The notes under the pieces are model-generated. The model searched no databases. It saw only the letters and a program-made list of their open reading frames with translations, and was not told where the DNA came from. This document shows, one piece after another, positions 50,230 to 60,294 of a DNA stretch of 64,000 nucleotides. This DNA is from Actinomycetaceae bacterium zg-1166 (GTDB lineage Bacteria; Actinomycetota; Actinomycetes; Actinomycetales; Actinomycetaceae): assembly GCA_015679245.1 (NCBI GenBank), contig CP064953.1, forward strand, positions 1,302,001-1,366,000, given 5' to 3'. The translations under genes and the position numbers were made by a program. How positions within the stretch are numbered: position 1 is the first letter of the stretch; the number at the start of each line of letters is the position of its first letter.

Positions 50230-52776
50230 TCAGTGCTCACGGCGCATTCGGGTTACCAGCAGGCTACCAGCACAAGCGAACCCAAGCCCCAAGGCAAGTA
50301 GGCCAGGAACCTCAGCACCCGTGTGCGCAAGTTTCTTACCCTTCTTTCCAGGTTTCTTGTTCTGATCCATTACCTGATCCTTAGGCAGAACCTTCACACG
50401 CACAAAGGAACTCATATCACTACCTTCTGAGGTAGCTACCACGTAGTGCATCCCTACAGAGAGATCAGCCGTCTTAAGAATGAACTCAGCCTTGCCTGCT
50501 GCGTCGGCAGTCACGGAACCTACGAAGGCAGCTTTCGAGTAAGTAAAGATATGAGCCTTGGTATCAGCAACGAGTCCAGAGAAGGGAACCTTAAGATCCT
50601 CACCCTGGACAACGCTTAATTCCCTCACTTCAGAGCCCTTGAGAGCTTTCTCTACAGCCTCGGTATCTGGATACATAGGAGCGGGATCCGCAGGTGCAGG
50701 ATCAATATTGGGTGCGGGGGTCAGTGCTAGATCTTTCGTCAGCTCCACACTCCCCTGGCGCACAGCCACCTTGAGGGTAGTCTGATCCAAAGCGGGCACT
50801 GTGAAGGTCAGAGTTACAGCGCCAGCCGCATCAGTAGCTCCACGCGCCACCTCGCTGCCCACAGGCCCCGCTGCCACAACAACCTCACGCTCGGCACGCA
50901 GTCCCTTGGCAGTCACCGTGACCATATCGCCAGCTTTGACAGCTTCAGGCTGCACGCTGACCTCAGGTGCAATAAGCTCCCAGTTCTTGACATAGAAATC
51001 CTTTGGATCAATCGAGTTCTTCGACTGTCCATACTCAATGAGAGCCTGGCGAATCTCCACCTGCTTGTCATAGACAATTTTCGAGGCATCGCCCATTGCA
51101 GGGAACTTCCCGCCGCCGTTCGCACGGTAGTTGTTCACAGCGAGGATGAAGGTATCGTCGTCGGCAACAGGTGTACCGTTTGGCCATTCAAGATCCACAA
51201 CGCGCTCACCCACCGGTTTCGTGATATCCACGGCATAGTTCACCCCTGTGAGCACATCGAGGTTGTAATCGGGAATGCGCTTGCCGGTAGCAGGATCAAC
51301 TGCACCGCCACCTTTGTCGTTATCACCACTCTCACTCAGGAGGTTCGGATCGTAGTACTTGAGGGAATACTCAAGGTACTCTTTCATCTCTTTACCCGTG
51401 AGTTTGAGACCCATAAGAGTGTTGTCGTAAATGTAGAGGCCAGCCACATCCTTAATTGTCACGGTTCCCTTGGGGAACTTTGCCGTGCGCGAGAAGGGCG
51501 AAACCTGGGCAACAATCGGCAGGTTCTTGTACTGAGTATCGATGCCATCAGCCACAACATCCGTCATAACCTTGCCTATGAAGTCGAGAATTGGAGTATC
51601 TTCCAAACGCGACTTCTCCGTAAGCATCTCCTCTGTGGAGTCAGCCACCGAGGAGTTCACGTACTTCACAGTCGCCTCGTGTTGCGCCTTAAGCACGGGA
51701 TCTTCGGTGATGAGCGGTGAATCGGCCACATCGCCCTTTGTCTCAAGAGCAACGGTGAGTCCCTTTTGAGCTGCAACATCGACAGGTAGAACAACCTTTG
51801 GTTTCTCGCCACTCACATCGATGGGCAGCGTAGTCTTAGAAACAGACTGCGCCCAGTAGTAGGGCTGAGTGAAGAGTACCGACGTGCCATCGGGCTTTGT
51901 AAACACTTCGGAAGCAAAATTCTTCGAGTGCGAATGCCCACCGACAACGACATCCACACCGTTGGTATTGACAGCGAGTGACTTCGCCACGTTCTCCTCA
52001 AGATCTTTGGGGTTCCACGTGTAGTTGGCACTGTCGAGACCAGAGTGGATAAGAACAACGACGACGTCCGCACCCTTCGCTTTCATCTCCGGTACGTACT
52101 TCTGCGCAGCAAGCACGGGATCCTGGAAGACGAGTTTGCCCTCGACGATCGCCTTATCCCACATACGCACACCCGGTGTAACCACGCCGAGCACACCAAC
52201 TTTGACGGCCTTGTTATTGACCTTCTTATCAATGAGAGTGTAGGGGGTGAGCCATGGTTCGTTCGTCGTTGCGTCGAGGACATTTGCCCCCAAGAGTGGA
52301 GCCTTAAGCTGAGCTTTCACAGTGTTTTTGAGGTAGTCCAAGCCATAGTTAAATTCGTGGTTACCCACAACCACCGCTTCATAGCCAACGATGTTATAGG
52401 CGTGGGACATCGGGTTAATGTCCTTGTGTGCCCCCAACTTATCAGGCTGGAGAGCTGCAAGGTAAGTGAGTGGAGTCCCCTGGATAGCATCACCATTGTC
52501 CAGGATAAGAGTGGATTCCTTACCGTTAGCTGCAACTTCCTGGTCGATAAGGGTCTTTGCACGACCCAGGCCAAGTTCCTTACCAGCCCCATAGGCCGAA
52601 TCCTTGAAATAGTCCCAGTTCATGACATGACCATGAACGTCAGTAGTAGACAGAATCGTGAGGTTACCAGTTGCACTCGGGGCGGTAGTTTCGCCATCTG
52701 CAGCGAAAGCTGGAGTGCTCAGCGCTGAGAATGCGAGAGCGCCGCCAACGAGGAGAACAGATAAACGTCGTGGCAT
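50230..52776 (-). CDS. Cell-wall-anchored 5'-nucleotidase / 2',3'-cyclic phosphodiesterase (UshA-like)
   Basis: An 848-residue secreted protein. A signal peptide ends near AFAAD (about 25). The metallophosphatase domain has ILSTTDVHGHV, ILDNGDAIQGTPL, VVGNHEFNYGLDYL and VVGGHSHSKNF. The 5'-nucleotidase C-terminal domain follows (about 370-560, with NNYRANGGGKFP). Then come two Ig-like segments and a sorting signal: LAHTG, a hydrophobic helix and RMRREH, the LAxTG form used by class E sortases. It probably releases nucleosides from extracellular nucleotides, which the BMP transporter in this window could import. The ATG at 52776 follows AAGGGAG; the frame upstream of it has no such site. Confidence 0.92.
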   Translation of the reverse strand: MPRRLSVLLVGGALAFSALSTPAFAADGETTAPSATGNLTILSTTDVHGHVMNWDYFKDSAYGAGKELGLGRAKTLIDQEVAANGKESTLILDNGDAIQGTPLTYLAALQPDKLGAHKDINPMSHAYNIVGYEAVVVGNHEFNYGLDYLKNTVKAQLKAPLLGANVLDATTNEPWLTPYTLIDKKVNNKAVKVGVLGVVTPGVRMWDKAIVEGKLVFQDPVLAAQKYVPEMKAKGADVVVVLIHSGLDSANYTWNPKDLEENVAKSLAVNTNGVDVVVGGHSHSKNFASEVFTKPDGTSVLFTQPYYWAQSVSKTTLPIDVSGEKPKVVLPVDVAAQKGLTVALETKGDVADSPLITEDPVLKAQHEATVKYVNSSVADSTEEMLTEKSRLEDTPILDFIGKVMTDVVADGIDTQYKNLPIVAQVSPFSRTAKFPKGTVTIKDVAGLYIYDNTLMGLKLTGKEMKEYLEYSLKYYDPNLLSESGDNDKGGGAVDPATGKRIPDYNLDVLTGVNYAVDITKPVGERVVDLEWPNGTPVADDDTFILAVNNYRANGGGKFPAMGDASKIVYDKQVEIRQALIEYGQSKNSIDPKDFYVKNWELIAPEVSVQPEAVKAGDMVTVTAKGLRAEREVVVAAGPVGSEVARGATDAAGAVTLTFTVPALDQTTLKVAVRQGSVELTKDLALTPAPNIDPAPADPAPMYPDTEAVEKALKGSEVRELSVVQGEDLKVPFSGLVADTKAHIFTYSKAAFVGSVTADAAGKAEFILKTADLSVGMHYVVATSEGSDMSSFVRVKVLPKDQVMDQNKKPGKKGKKLAHTGAEVPGLLALGLGFACAGSLLVTRMRREH

Positions 52777-52965
52777 TATTTCTCCCTTGAGTATGGATTC
52801 GAACTCTGCACATCGTATCCTCTCAAGGAGAAAAATCTCTCTGATCGGGAAGCGAGATCTCCACCAGAGCCGATCTCGCCAACGTGAAGCAGACTCGACC
52901 CGTCCGAAAGGACGTATTCCCATCGTACATCACGAGGGAGAAGGGAAACGCAGAAGAAGAGAGAT

Positions 52966-53967
52966 CTACGAAGCGCGCTCTACCGCTGCCCGCGCGAACT
53001 CGATGAGAGCCTGTTTAATCTCTCCCTCAGGAAGAATATCAAGGAGGGTTATTCCAGCATTCACCCATTCTCGCGCCAGTTCTTTGGTTTCTTCCATCAC
53101 TGGGTGCGAGCGGAGTTTGGCAACGAGATCTCCAAGGATCTCATCTGCGGAGAGATTAGCATTATCGACGAGGTCAAGAATAGCCATCCCCTCCTCATCA
53201 ATTGTTCCTTCCTCGCGCTTCTCACGCAGAAGAATAAGTGGCATTGTATCTACGGATTCACGCAGATCGGTGCCGGGAACCTTGCCTGCAACTTCAGCCT
53301 CGGACATGATGTCGATAACGTCATCGGCAAGTTGGAAAGCCACACCAACCTTCTCACCAAACTGCGCCATCGTTTCGGCAAGATCCTCCGATTCTCCCGA
53401 CGAGATTACGCCGTAGCGAGCCGATGCCGCGATGAGTGAGCCTGTTTTATCGGCAAGCACATCAATGTAGTGCTCGCGTGGGGTCTGCTCGGCCAGGCGC
53501 CCCATTGTTTCGTGGAGTTCGCCCGAACACAAGCGTTCGAAAGTAGTGGCATGTAAAGCCACAGCTCGTGGCCCCAGCCCAGCGACGATTCTCGAAGCTC
53601 TTGCGAAGAGGACATCCCCAGAGAGAATCGCCACAGTGTTACCGAAGAGATGATGAGCAGCCTGCACACCACGCCTTGTCGCAGCATCGTCCATGACATC
53701 ATCGTGGTAAAGAGATGCTAAATGAGTGAGTTCTACGGCGACCGCAGAGTCAAAGACTTCACGAGCCTCGGGATGAGGACCCAGTTCCGCACATAGCAGT
53801 ACAAGAAGGGGTCTCAGGCGCTTACCTCCAGCTTTCGCCAGATGTGAGGTGGCGTGGTCAAGGCGCGAATCGCCCACCCATGTTTCGGAATTGAGCCCGT
53901 TTTCTACGCGCTCAAGACGGGCATTGATCCTTGCAGACAACACCTCATTTGTGAAAGAAACACTCAC
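52966..53967 (-). CDS. Polyprenyl diphosphate synthase (menaquinone side chain)
   Basis: A 333-residue trans-prenyltransferase. The first aspartate-rich motif is LYHDDVMDDAATRRG (about 90), the second FQLADDVIDIMSE (about 216), with GGKRLRPLLVLL near residue 48. Family members chain isopentenyl diphosphate into the side chain of menaquinone. It follows nuoN with a 4-bp overlap, and a polyprenyl synthetase at the end of the nuo operon is the usual arrangement in actinobacteria; it would supply the quinone that complex I reduces. Confidence 0.92.
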   Translation of the reverse strand: MSVSFTNEVLSARINARLERVENGLNSETWVGDSRLDHATSHLAKAGGKRLRPLLVLLCAELGPHPEAREVFDSAVAVELTHLASLYHDDVMDDAATRRGVQAAHHLFGNTVAILSGDVLFARASRIVAGLGPRAVALHATTFERLCSGELHETMGRLAEQTPREHYIDVLADKTGSLIAASARYGVISSGESEDLAETMAQFGEKVGVAFQLADDVIDIMSEAEVAGKVPGTDLRESVDTMPLILLREKREEGTIDEEGMAILDLVDNANLSADEILGDLVAKLRSHPVMEETKELAREWVNAGITLLDILPEGEIKQALIEFARAAVERAS

Positions 53968-55532
53968 AGCATGAACACCGTTGCTTGATTCAAGACTTCA
54001 AAAATGGGTTGCGGGAAAATACCCACAGCAAGAGTGAGGAGTGCACAGACAACGATAGAGAGAATCGAGAATCCTTCAGATTCTACCGTCACTGTATCCA
54101 CGCCTTCCGGATCACGGAAGAACATGAAAACGACGAGCCGGAAGTAGAAGAAAGCCGTTGCTGCCGAGGCAAGAACTGCCACAACAACAAAGGGAATTTC
54201 CCCTGCACGCACACCAGCACTAAACACCGCAAATTTGCCAAGGAAACCACTTGTAAGTGGAATTCCAGCAAAAGAAAGCAAGAAAATGCTCATGCACACC
54301 GCCAGGAGCGGGTTCGTCTTACCCATCCCCTGCCACGCAGCAAGTGAAGTCGCTTCGCCCAGGATGTTACCTTCCTTACTTTCACGCACGAGGGTCACAA
54401 TACCGAATGCACCCACCGTGGCGATACCGTAGGCCGCCAGATAGAAGGCCACGGAAGAGATTCCCTCCTGCGAAAAGGCCGCAACTCCGATGAGGATGAA
54501 GCCTGCATGCGCGATTGACGAGTAGGCAAGAAGGCGCTTGATGTCCTTTTGGATAAGTCCGATGAAGGTCCCCACGCACATCGTGAGGACAGCGATTGTC
54601 CAGAGAGCGGGAGTGAGTTCCCACTGGGCACCACGCCCGATGGAGTAGAGGAAACGAAGCATGGCAGCAAAGGCAGCGATCTTCGTTCCTGCGGCCATGA
54701 AGCCCGTCACTGGCGTAGGTGCTCCTTGATAGGTGTCGGGAGTCCACGAGTGGAAGGGAGCCGCACCGACCTTGAAGAGAAGACCGACGAGCACAAGAAC
54801 AAGCCCTGCCACAAGAAGGAGATCCATTCCCGAGGTGGCAAGGAGTGCCGCAGCGATCGAGGAATAGGAGATCGAGCCGGAGAAACCATAGAGGAGAGCC
54901 GCCCCCATGAGGAAGAAAGCTGAGGAAAAAGCACCCAGAAGGAAGTACTTCATAGCAGCTTCCTGAGAGAGTGCCCGGCGGCGACGCGCCGTAGCGCAGA
55001 GCACGTAGAGCGGCAGAGAGAGCACTTCGAGGGAGATAAAAAGGGTGAGGAGATCATGTGCCATCGTGAAGGCCACCATGCCACCAGCGGCAAAGAGAGT
55101 GAGAGGGAATACTTCCGTCTGCTCGAAGCGGGCAGTGGTAGCTTCACGTTCGTCGATCGATCCGGGTTGGGTGGCAGCAGAAGCTGCAAAGGCACCCTCG
55201 CGCGTGGCAGTGCGATCAGCAATGACGAGGAGAGCAAAGAGCGAACACACCACGATGATCCCCTGAAAGGCAAGAGCCGGGAGATCTTCAGCAAAAGTGC
55301 CAAACCCGTTTGGTGACATCGAAACGGAGGCTGGCCCTTGCACACTTACCACCGTCCAGCGCCAGATAATCGCCAGGAGAGACCCTGCCAGAGCCAGGAA
55401 AGCCAGGCAGATTTGAACAGGGCGGCGGGCTGAACGAGGTACAAAGGACTCAATGAGAACACCGAGTACGGCGGCGCACAGGAGGATGGCGAGAGGTGCA
55501 AGCGCAGCCCAATCAATGAGTGGCGACGTCAC
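53964..55532 (-). CDS. nuoN: NADH-quinone oxidoreductase subunit N
   Basis: A 522-residue membrane subunit with about 14 helices, one of three antiporter-like proton-pumping subunits of complex I. SLEVLSLPLYVLCA (about 168, key Glu), LLFKVGAAPFHSWTPDTYQGAP (about 253, key Lys; shown as KVGAAPFHSWTPD) and QKDIKRLLAYSSIAHAGF (about 328) are conserved. GTG start overlapping the nuoM stop. Confidence 0.95.
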   Translation of the reverse strand: MTSPLIDWAALAPLAILLCAAVLGVLIESFVPRSARRPVQICLAFLALAGSLLAIIWRWTVVSVQGPASVSMSPNGFGTFAEDLPALAFQGIIVVCSLFALLVIADRTATREGAFAASAATQPGSIDEREATTARFEQTEVFPLTLFAAGGMVAFTMAHDLLTLFISLEVLSLPLYVLCATARRRRALSQEAAMKYFLLGAFSSAFFLMGAALLYGFSGSISYSSIAAALLATSGMDLLLVAGLVLVLVGLLFKVGAAPFHSWTPDTYQGAPTPVTGFMAAGTKIAAFAAMLRFLYSIGRGAQWELTPALWTIAVLTMCVGTFIGLIQKDIKRLLAYSSIAHAGFILIGVAAFSQEGISSVAFYLAAYGIATVGAFGIVTLVRESKEGNILGEATSLAAWQGMGKTNPLLAVCMSIFLLSFAGIPLTSGFLGKFAVFSAGVRAGEIPFVVVAVLASAATAFFYFRLVVFMFFRDPEGVDTVTVESEGFSILSIVVCALLTLAVGIFPQPIFEVLNQATVFML

Positions 55533-57076
55533 TTTGTGCTCCCTTCCGCGCGAGCTGAAGCCTGCGCAGCGTCATGAGTGGAGATAATAGCAGCTGAGGA
55601 TTCGGCTACCGGGCGAACTGTGTCGATGAGTACACCAGGGGCGAAGCCAAGATAGAGCATGGCCGCTGTGAGGAGGGCAGCCACCACACGTTCTCCCCCT
55701 CGCAAATCCTCCACATGTACAGCGGGCTTAGAGCCGGTAAAGACACGCTGGTAAGGAAGGAGAATGTAGAGAGCTGCAAGTATGACCCCAAAGACAGAGA
55801 GTGCAGCAATCGTCGTGTTCACCTTAAATGTACCCACGAGAATGAGGTACTCAGGTACGAAACCGGAGAGTCCAGGAAGAGCCACCGAAGCTAGACCTGC
55901 TACAAGGAAGGTACCCGCCAGGAGTGGCGTTACACGCTGCCAGCCTCCGTAGGAGGAAATCTGGTAGGAGTTGCCACGCTCACCCAGGAAACCGACTGTA
56001 AGGAAGAGCGCCCCTGTGGCGACACCGTGAGCCACCATGTAGACAATTGCACCCGTCATAGCCACAGAGGATCCAGAGAAGATACCGATAATCATGAAGC
56101 CGAAGTGGCTCACCGAAGTGTAGGCGATCAAGCGCATGAGATCCTTGGACGCAATAGCCATGAATCCACCCCAGAAAATCGAGATCAGGCCAAGTACCAT
56201 GATCGGATCGGCTGCGCGTGCAGAAGCCTGAGGGAAAAGCGGCAGGCACAAGGAGATCATCCCAAAGGTACCAATCTTATCCAGTACGCCAACAAGCAGC
56301 GTGGAAACTCCCGCAGGTGACTGTTCGGTGGTATCAGGGAGCCAGGTGTGAACCGGGAACATCGGAGCCTTGATTGCGAAAGCGATAAAGAAGGAGAGGA
56401 AGAGGAACATCTGCATGTTCTGCGATCCGCTCACTGCCCCTGCAAGGTTGTCGATAAGGAAACCCTGCGAGCCACCAGGACCCTGGATGTAGAGCGCTAC
56501 CACGCCAACAAGCATGATGAGCCCGCCTAGAAGCGAGTAGAGAAGGAACTTTATTGCTGCGCGACGGCGATGTGTGCCTCCGTAACGCCCGATGAGAAAG
56601 ACCATCGGGATAAGCATGATCTCAAAGAGGAGGTAGAAGAGGAACACATCACGCGCAGCAAAAATACCGATCATGATGGCTTCCAAGGCGAGGATCCAGG
56701 AGGCGAAGCCTGCGCGATCCCTTTCATTCCTTGCCCCCATCTCGTTCCAGGAAGCGAGGAACACCACAGGAACAAGGAAGGTAGCCAGGGCAATCATCAC
56801 TAGACCCATGCCGTTGATACCCCATGCGACACAGACGCCAATCTGCGCGATCCACGAGTACGTCTCTGCCAGAGAGATATCTCCCGGATGGGCGAAGTCG
56901 AACTCGCTCACTACACCGGTGACAAAGCCAGCAAGGATAAGAAGGGAGAAGGCCAGACCCACCTGGCGTGCGACCGGGCGCAGCGCTTTGATGAGCCAGA
57001 GTGCAAGCGCACCAAGTATGGCGAGACCAATGAGTGCGGTCAGCCAGGGAAAGGCTGCCTCGTGAGCGGAATGCAT
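55529..57076 (-). CDS. nuoM: NADH-quinone oxidoreductase subunit M
   Basis: A 515-residue antiporter-like membrane subunit of complex I. LFEIMLIPMVFLIG (about 158), KAPMFPVHTWLPDTTEQSP (about 235) and KDLMRLIAYTSVSHFGF (about 310) are signatures. The ATG at 57076 has GGGAAGGA upstream; a GTG at 57103 would overlap nuoL by 10 bp and is less likely. It overlaps nuoN by 4 bp. Confidence 0.95.
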   Translation of the reverse strand: MHSAHEAAFPWLTALIGLAILGALALWLIKALRPVARQVGLAFSLLILAGFVTGVVSEFDFAHPGDISLAETYSWIAQIGVCVAWGINGMGLVMIALATFLVPVVFLASWNEMGARNERDRAGFASWILALEAIMIGIFAARDVFLFYLLFEIMLIPMVFLIGRYGGTHRRRAAIKFLLYSLLGGLIMLVGVVALYIQGPGGSQGFLIDNLAGAVSGSQNMQMFLFLSFFIAFAIKAPMFPVHTWLPDTTEQSPAGVSTLLVGVLDKIGTFGMISLCLPLFPQASARAADPIMVLGLISIFWGGFMAIASKDLMRLIAYTSVSHFGFMIIGIFSGSSVAMTGAIVYMVAHGVATGALFLTVGFLGERGNSYQISSYGGWQRVTPLLAGTFLVAGLASVALPGLSGFVPEYLILVGTFKVNTTIAALSVFGVILAALYILLPYQRVFTGSKPAVHVEDLRGGERVVAALLTAAMLYLGFAPGVLIDTVRPVAESSAAIISTHDAAQASARAEGSTK

Positions 57077-57093
57077 ATAACTATCCTTCCCTG

Positions 57094-59046
57094 TCAGATC
57101 CACGCGACAAGCGCGATAATAAGGGCGCCGACGACACCCAGAAGCATGTAACTGGCGTAGGAACGTGCGTAGCCATTCTGAAGACGAGCGAGGAGACGCC
57201 CACCGGCCTGCGACGCGCTTGCCACGCCTTCTACAGCACCGTCCACCACGTAGGTATCCACCGCATTAACGGTAGCTGTAATCGCCTGTCCAGGCTTCAT
57301 AAATACAGCTTCGTTGAAGGCATCTTGGTAGAGATCCGCACGAGCAGCGCGAGTGAGAGCGCTGCCCACAGGAGCGGCCTCAGGAACCGGACGTGCAGCG
57401 TACATCCGCCAGGCAACGAAGGCACCTAGAGCGACGAGTGCGAGTGTAGCTCCGGTAATCACAGGAACCGGAAGGACCGGTTCACCATGCTCACTATGGC
57501 CGATCGCTACCTCAAGCCACGAGAGAAAACCCACCTGGTTGAGCACAAAACCTAGACCGAGCGAACCGAGAGCAAGGATCGCCTGTGGCACCCACATCGA
57601 AGCAGATCCTTCGTGCGGGTGGTGAGCATTCGCGCCCTCCTTCTCGAAGCGTTCAGAGCCGTGGAAGATCATAAAGTACAGGCGCGACATATAGAAGGCT
57701 GTAAGACCAGCGACACCTAAGGTCAGGCAACCGAAAACCCAGGGCTGCCATCCCATACCTGTGAAGGCGGCTTCGATGATCTTGTCTTTGGAGAAGTACC
57801 CCGAGAGGAAGGGAAAACCGATAATAGCGAGGTAGCCGCACAAGAAGGTGATCCATGTAATTGGCATGTAACGGCGCAAGCCACCAAAGCCACGCATATC
57901 AACTTCGTCGTTCATTGCGTGCATAACTGAACCAGCACCCAAGAACATATTGGCCTTGAAGAAGCCGTGTGTGACGAGGTGGAAGATTGCGAAGCCTGCA
58001 CCCACCGGGCCAAGACCCGCAGCCAACATCATGTAGCCGATCTGCGACATCGTGGAGGCGGCGAGTACCTTCTTCATGTCATCCTTAGCTGCACCGACAA
58101 TCGCACCAAAGGTCAGCGTGATCGCACCAATAACTGCTACAAGAAGCTGAGCGGTGCTAGAGACGGCGTAAACCGCACCAGAACGCACCATGAGATAGAC
58201 ACCCGCTGTCACCATTGTCGCCGCGTGAATAAGGGCAGAGACGGGAGTAGGACCAGCCATGGCATCGCCCAACCACGCCTGGAGCGGGAACTGCGCCGAC
58301 TTACCACAGGCAGCCACAAGGAGAAACACGCCAATGAGAGTGGCGGTAGCGGTAGAGGCTGTGCCGATGTTCTCGTTAAGGCCGGTGAAAGTGACGGTGC
58401 CAAAGGCGGAGAACATCACCATCATGGCGAGCAACATTCCCATGTCACCCACGCGGTTCATAATGAATGCCTTTTTGCCTGCACTCGCGTAGGCCGGAAT
58501 GTGGTTCCAGAAGGAGATAAGGAGGTAGGAAGCAAGACCCACGCCTTCCCATCCCATGAAGAGCACAAGGTAGGAATTGCCGAGCACGAGCATGAGCATC
58601 GCGGCCACAAAGAGATTGAGGTAGGCGAAGAAGCGGCGCCGCGCTTCGTCGTGCTTCATATATCCCACTGAGTAAATGTGGATAAGCGTACCGACGAAGG
58701 TAACAAGCATAAGGAAGGTGATCGAGAGGGGATCCACACGCAGAGCAAAGTTCACGCTGAGTTCGCCAGCTGGGATCCAGGAGTAGAGCACCTGTTCAAC
58801 TAGGCGATCGTGAGCAGGAAGGCCAAGCATTTTCACAAAGGCGATCAGGGCGATCACGAAAGAGGCTGTGGAAGTGGCAATAGCGAGGTAGTGTCCCCAC
58901 GAATCAGCCTTCTTCCCAGCTACCAGGAGGAAACCTGCACCAAGAAGGGGAATAGCAATCGTGAGCCAGGTAGGTCCCAGGATTCCACTCGCCCCTGTGA
59001 GGGTGAGAGCGCTTTCGAGCGTGGTTGAGACAGTTGGCAGTATCAT
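57094..59046 (-). CDS. nuoL: NADH-quinone oxidoreductase subunit L
   Basis: A 650-residue antiporter-like membrane subunit with the long C-terminal lateral helix of complex I. LFMGWEGVGLASYLLI (about 163), KSAQFPLQAWLGDAMAGPTP (about 252) and MKKVLAASTMSQIGYM (about 328) are signatures. The C-terminal part carries the amphipathic piston-like region and a last anchor helix. ATG at 59046; a GTG one codon earlier is an alternative. Confidence 0.95.
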   Translation of the reverse strand: MILPTVSTTLESALTLTGASGILGPTWLTIAIPLLGAGFLLVAGKKADSWGHYLAIATSTASFVIALIAFVKMLGLPAHDRLVEQVLYSWIPAGELSVNFALRVDPLSITFLMLVTFVGTLIHIYSVGYMKHDEARRRFFAYLNLFVAAMLMLVLGNSYLVLFMGWEGVGLASYLLISFWNHIPAYASAGKKAFIMNRVGDMGMLLAMMVMFSAFGTVTFTGLNENIGTASTATATLIGVFLLVAACGKSAQFPLQAWLGDAMAGPTPVSALIHAATMVTAGVYLMVRSGAVYAVSSTAQLLVAVIGAITLTFGAIVGAAKDDMKKVLAASTMSQIGYMMLAAGLGPVGAGFAIFHLVTHGFFKANMFLGAGSVMHAMNDEVDMRGFGGLRRYMPITWITFLCGYLAIIGFPFLSGYFSKDKIIEAAFTGMGWQPWVFGCLTLGVAGLTAFYMSRLYFMIFHGSERFEKEGANAHHPHEGSASMWVPQAILALGSLGLGFVLNQVGFLSWLEVAIGHSEHGEPVLPVPVITGATLALVALGAFVAWRMYAARPVPEAAPVGSALTRAARADLYQDAFNEAVFMKPGQAITATVNAVDTYVVDGAVEGVASASQAGGRLLARLQNGYARSYASYMLLGVVGALIIALVAWI

Positions 59047-59059
59047 CACACCTACTTCC

Positions 59060-59359
59060 TCAGTTCTTGAGTTGGTTCACGCCGTCAAGTGAGGCGGAGC
59101 GATGCGTACGGAACATTGCGACGACGATCGCCAAGCCCACAACGACTTCAGCAGCGGCCACAACCATGACAAAGAATGCAAAGACCTGGCCTTCGACATT
59201 CCCCCACATACGGGAAAAAGTGACAAGGGCGAGATTGCAGGAGTTGAGCATGAGCTCCACGCCCAGGAGTGCGATGATCGCATTGCGGCGAGTGAGCACA
59301 GCGAGAGCGCCAATTGTAAAGAGGACAAGGGCGAGTATCACGTAAAATGTGAGGTTCAT
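59060..59359 (-). CDS. nuoK: NADH-quinone oxidoreductase subunit K
   Basis: A 99-residue membrane subunit with three helices. [14 protein letters not shown] (about 34, with the key Glu) and [16 protein letters not shown] (about 68, second Glu) match NuoK. ATG overlaps the nuoJ stop (ATGA). Confidence 0.96.
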   Translation of the reverse strand: MNLTFYVILALVLFTIGALAVLTRRNAIIALLGVELMLNSCNLALVTFSRMWGNVEGQVFAFFVMVVAAAEVVVGLAIVVAMFRTHRSASLDGVNQLKN

Positions 59360-60294
59360 TCTGACTTCTCCTGCGTGAGTTCAGCCTTTTCCTCAGCTTC
59401 GGTGAGGGCAGGAGCCTGCACCTGAGCGGGGTAGGCAGGAGCAGCTTCACCGGGCATACCGGCCATTCCCGAACGTGGGATATGTACCTCAGATCCATCG
59501 AGGAGGCCTGCGCGAGCGCGAGCTGCGGTAATCGGGGAGATCTTGGAGAGGCGGCTAGCCTGACCACGGGTGCGAAGTACGCGCGGCACCGACTCCATAA
59601 CTTCTTCTCCCCCTGCGGTAAGAGCGGGGTTTGTGGCCGAGTTCGATTCAGCATAAACGCCCGTGGGAGGCTTTTGCCCAATATGTCGCCCGGTGCGCGC
59701 CCAAACTTGCATCTTTGCATCCACAAGTTCGGCCTGTGTGGTCTTTTTGTGTGGAGACTGACGATGGGTGAGCGTCATCGCGCCGAGCGCCGCCACAACG
59801 AGCAAGGTGCCCGTGAGTTCCATCGTCAAGACGTGAGAACTGAAGATCGCATGTGCAATCGCCTCAGGGTTGGACGGTGTGTTTGCTTTCTCCATACCCA
59901 CGGCCTGGGGGGTGTGTGCTCCGAGCACAACTCCAGCAACGATCACGAGGAAGCCCAGACCTCCAAGGAAAGCGAACAGACGCTGACCTGTAATCGTCTC
60001 GTGTGTGGAATCAGAAGAATCCACGCCGATCATCATGAGGACGAAGAGGAACATCATGAGAATAGCGCCTGTATAGACGGCTACCTGTACAACTCCCATG
60101 AATGGAGCTTCGAGCATCGTGTAAAGCACAGCGAGGCAGACCATGATCGCAATCATGCAAGCTGCCGAATACACAGCGCGGCGTGTGATGAGAAGTCCGA
60201 AGATTGCAAGGGCTACCATCACGAGCGCAACCACTGCAAAGAGGAGCATCTCGCCCATCGAGATGTTAAAACTGGCGACGGGAGGTGTCATCAT
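59356..60294 (-). CDS. nuoJ: NADH-quinone oxidoreductase subunit J, with C-terminal extension
   Basis: A 312-residue membrane subunit. Five helices lie in the first 185 residues, with [20 protein letters not shown] (about 68) as the NuoJ signature. Residues from about 190 on form a hydrophilic extension ending in Ala/Pro/Glu-rich sequence ([13 protein letters not shown]), longer than in proteobacterial NuoJ (about 165-185 residues) and of unknown role; long forms are common in actinobacteria. It overlaps nuoI and nuoK by 4 bp each. Confidence 0.94.
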   Translation of the reverse strand: MMTPPVASFNISMGEMLLFAVVALVMVALAIFGLLITRRAVYSAACMIAIMVCLAVLYTMLEAPFMGVVQVAVYTGAILMMFLFVLMMIGVDSSDSTHETITGQRLFAFLGGLGFLVIVAGVVLGAHTPQAVGMEKANTPSNPEAIAHAIFSSHVLTMELTGTLLVVAALGAMTLTHRQSPHKKTTQAELVDAKMQVWARTGRHIGQKPPTGVYAESNSATNPALTAGGEEVMESVPRVLRTRGQASRLSKISPITAARARAGLLDGSEVHIPRSGMAGMPGEAAPAYPAQVQAPALTEAEEKAELTQEKSE

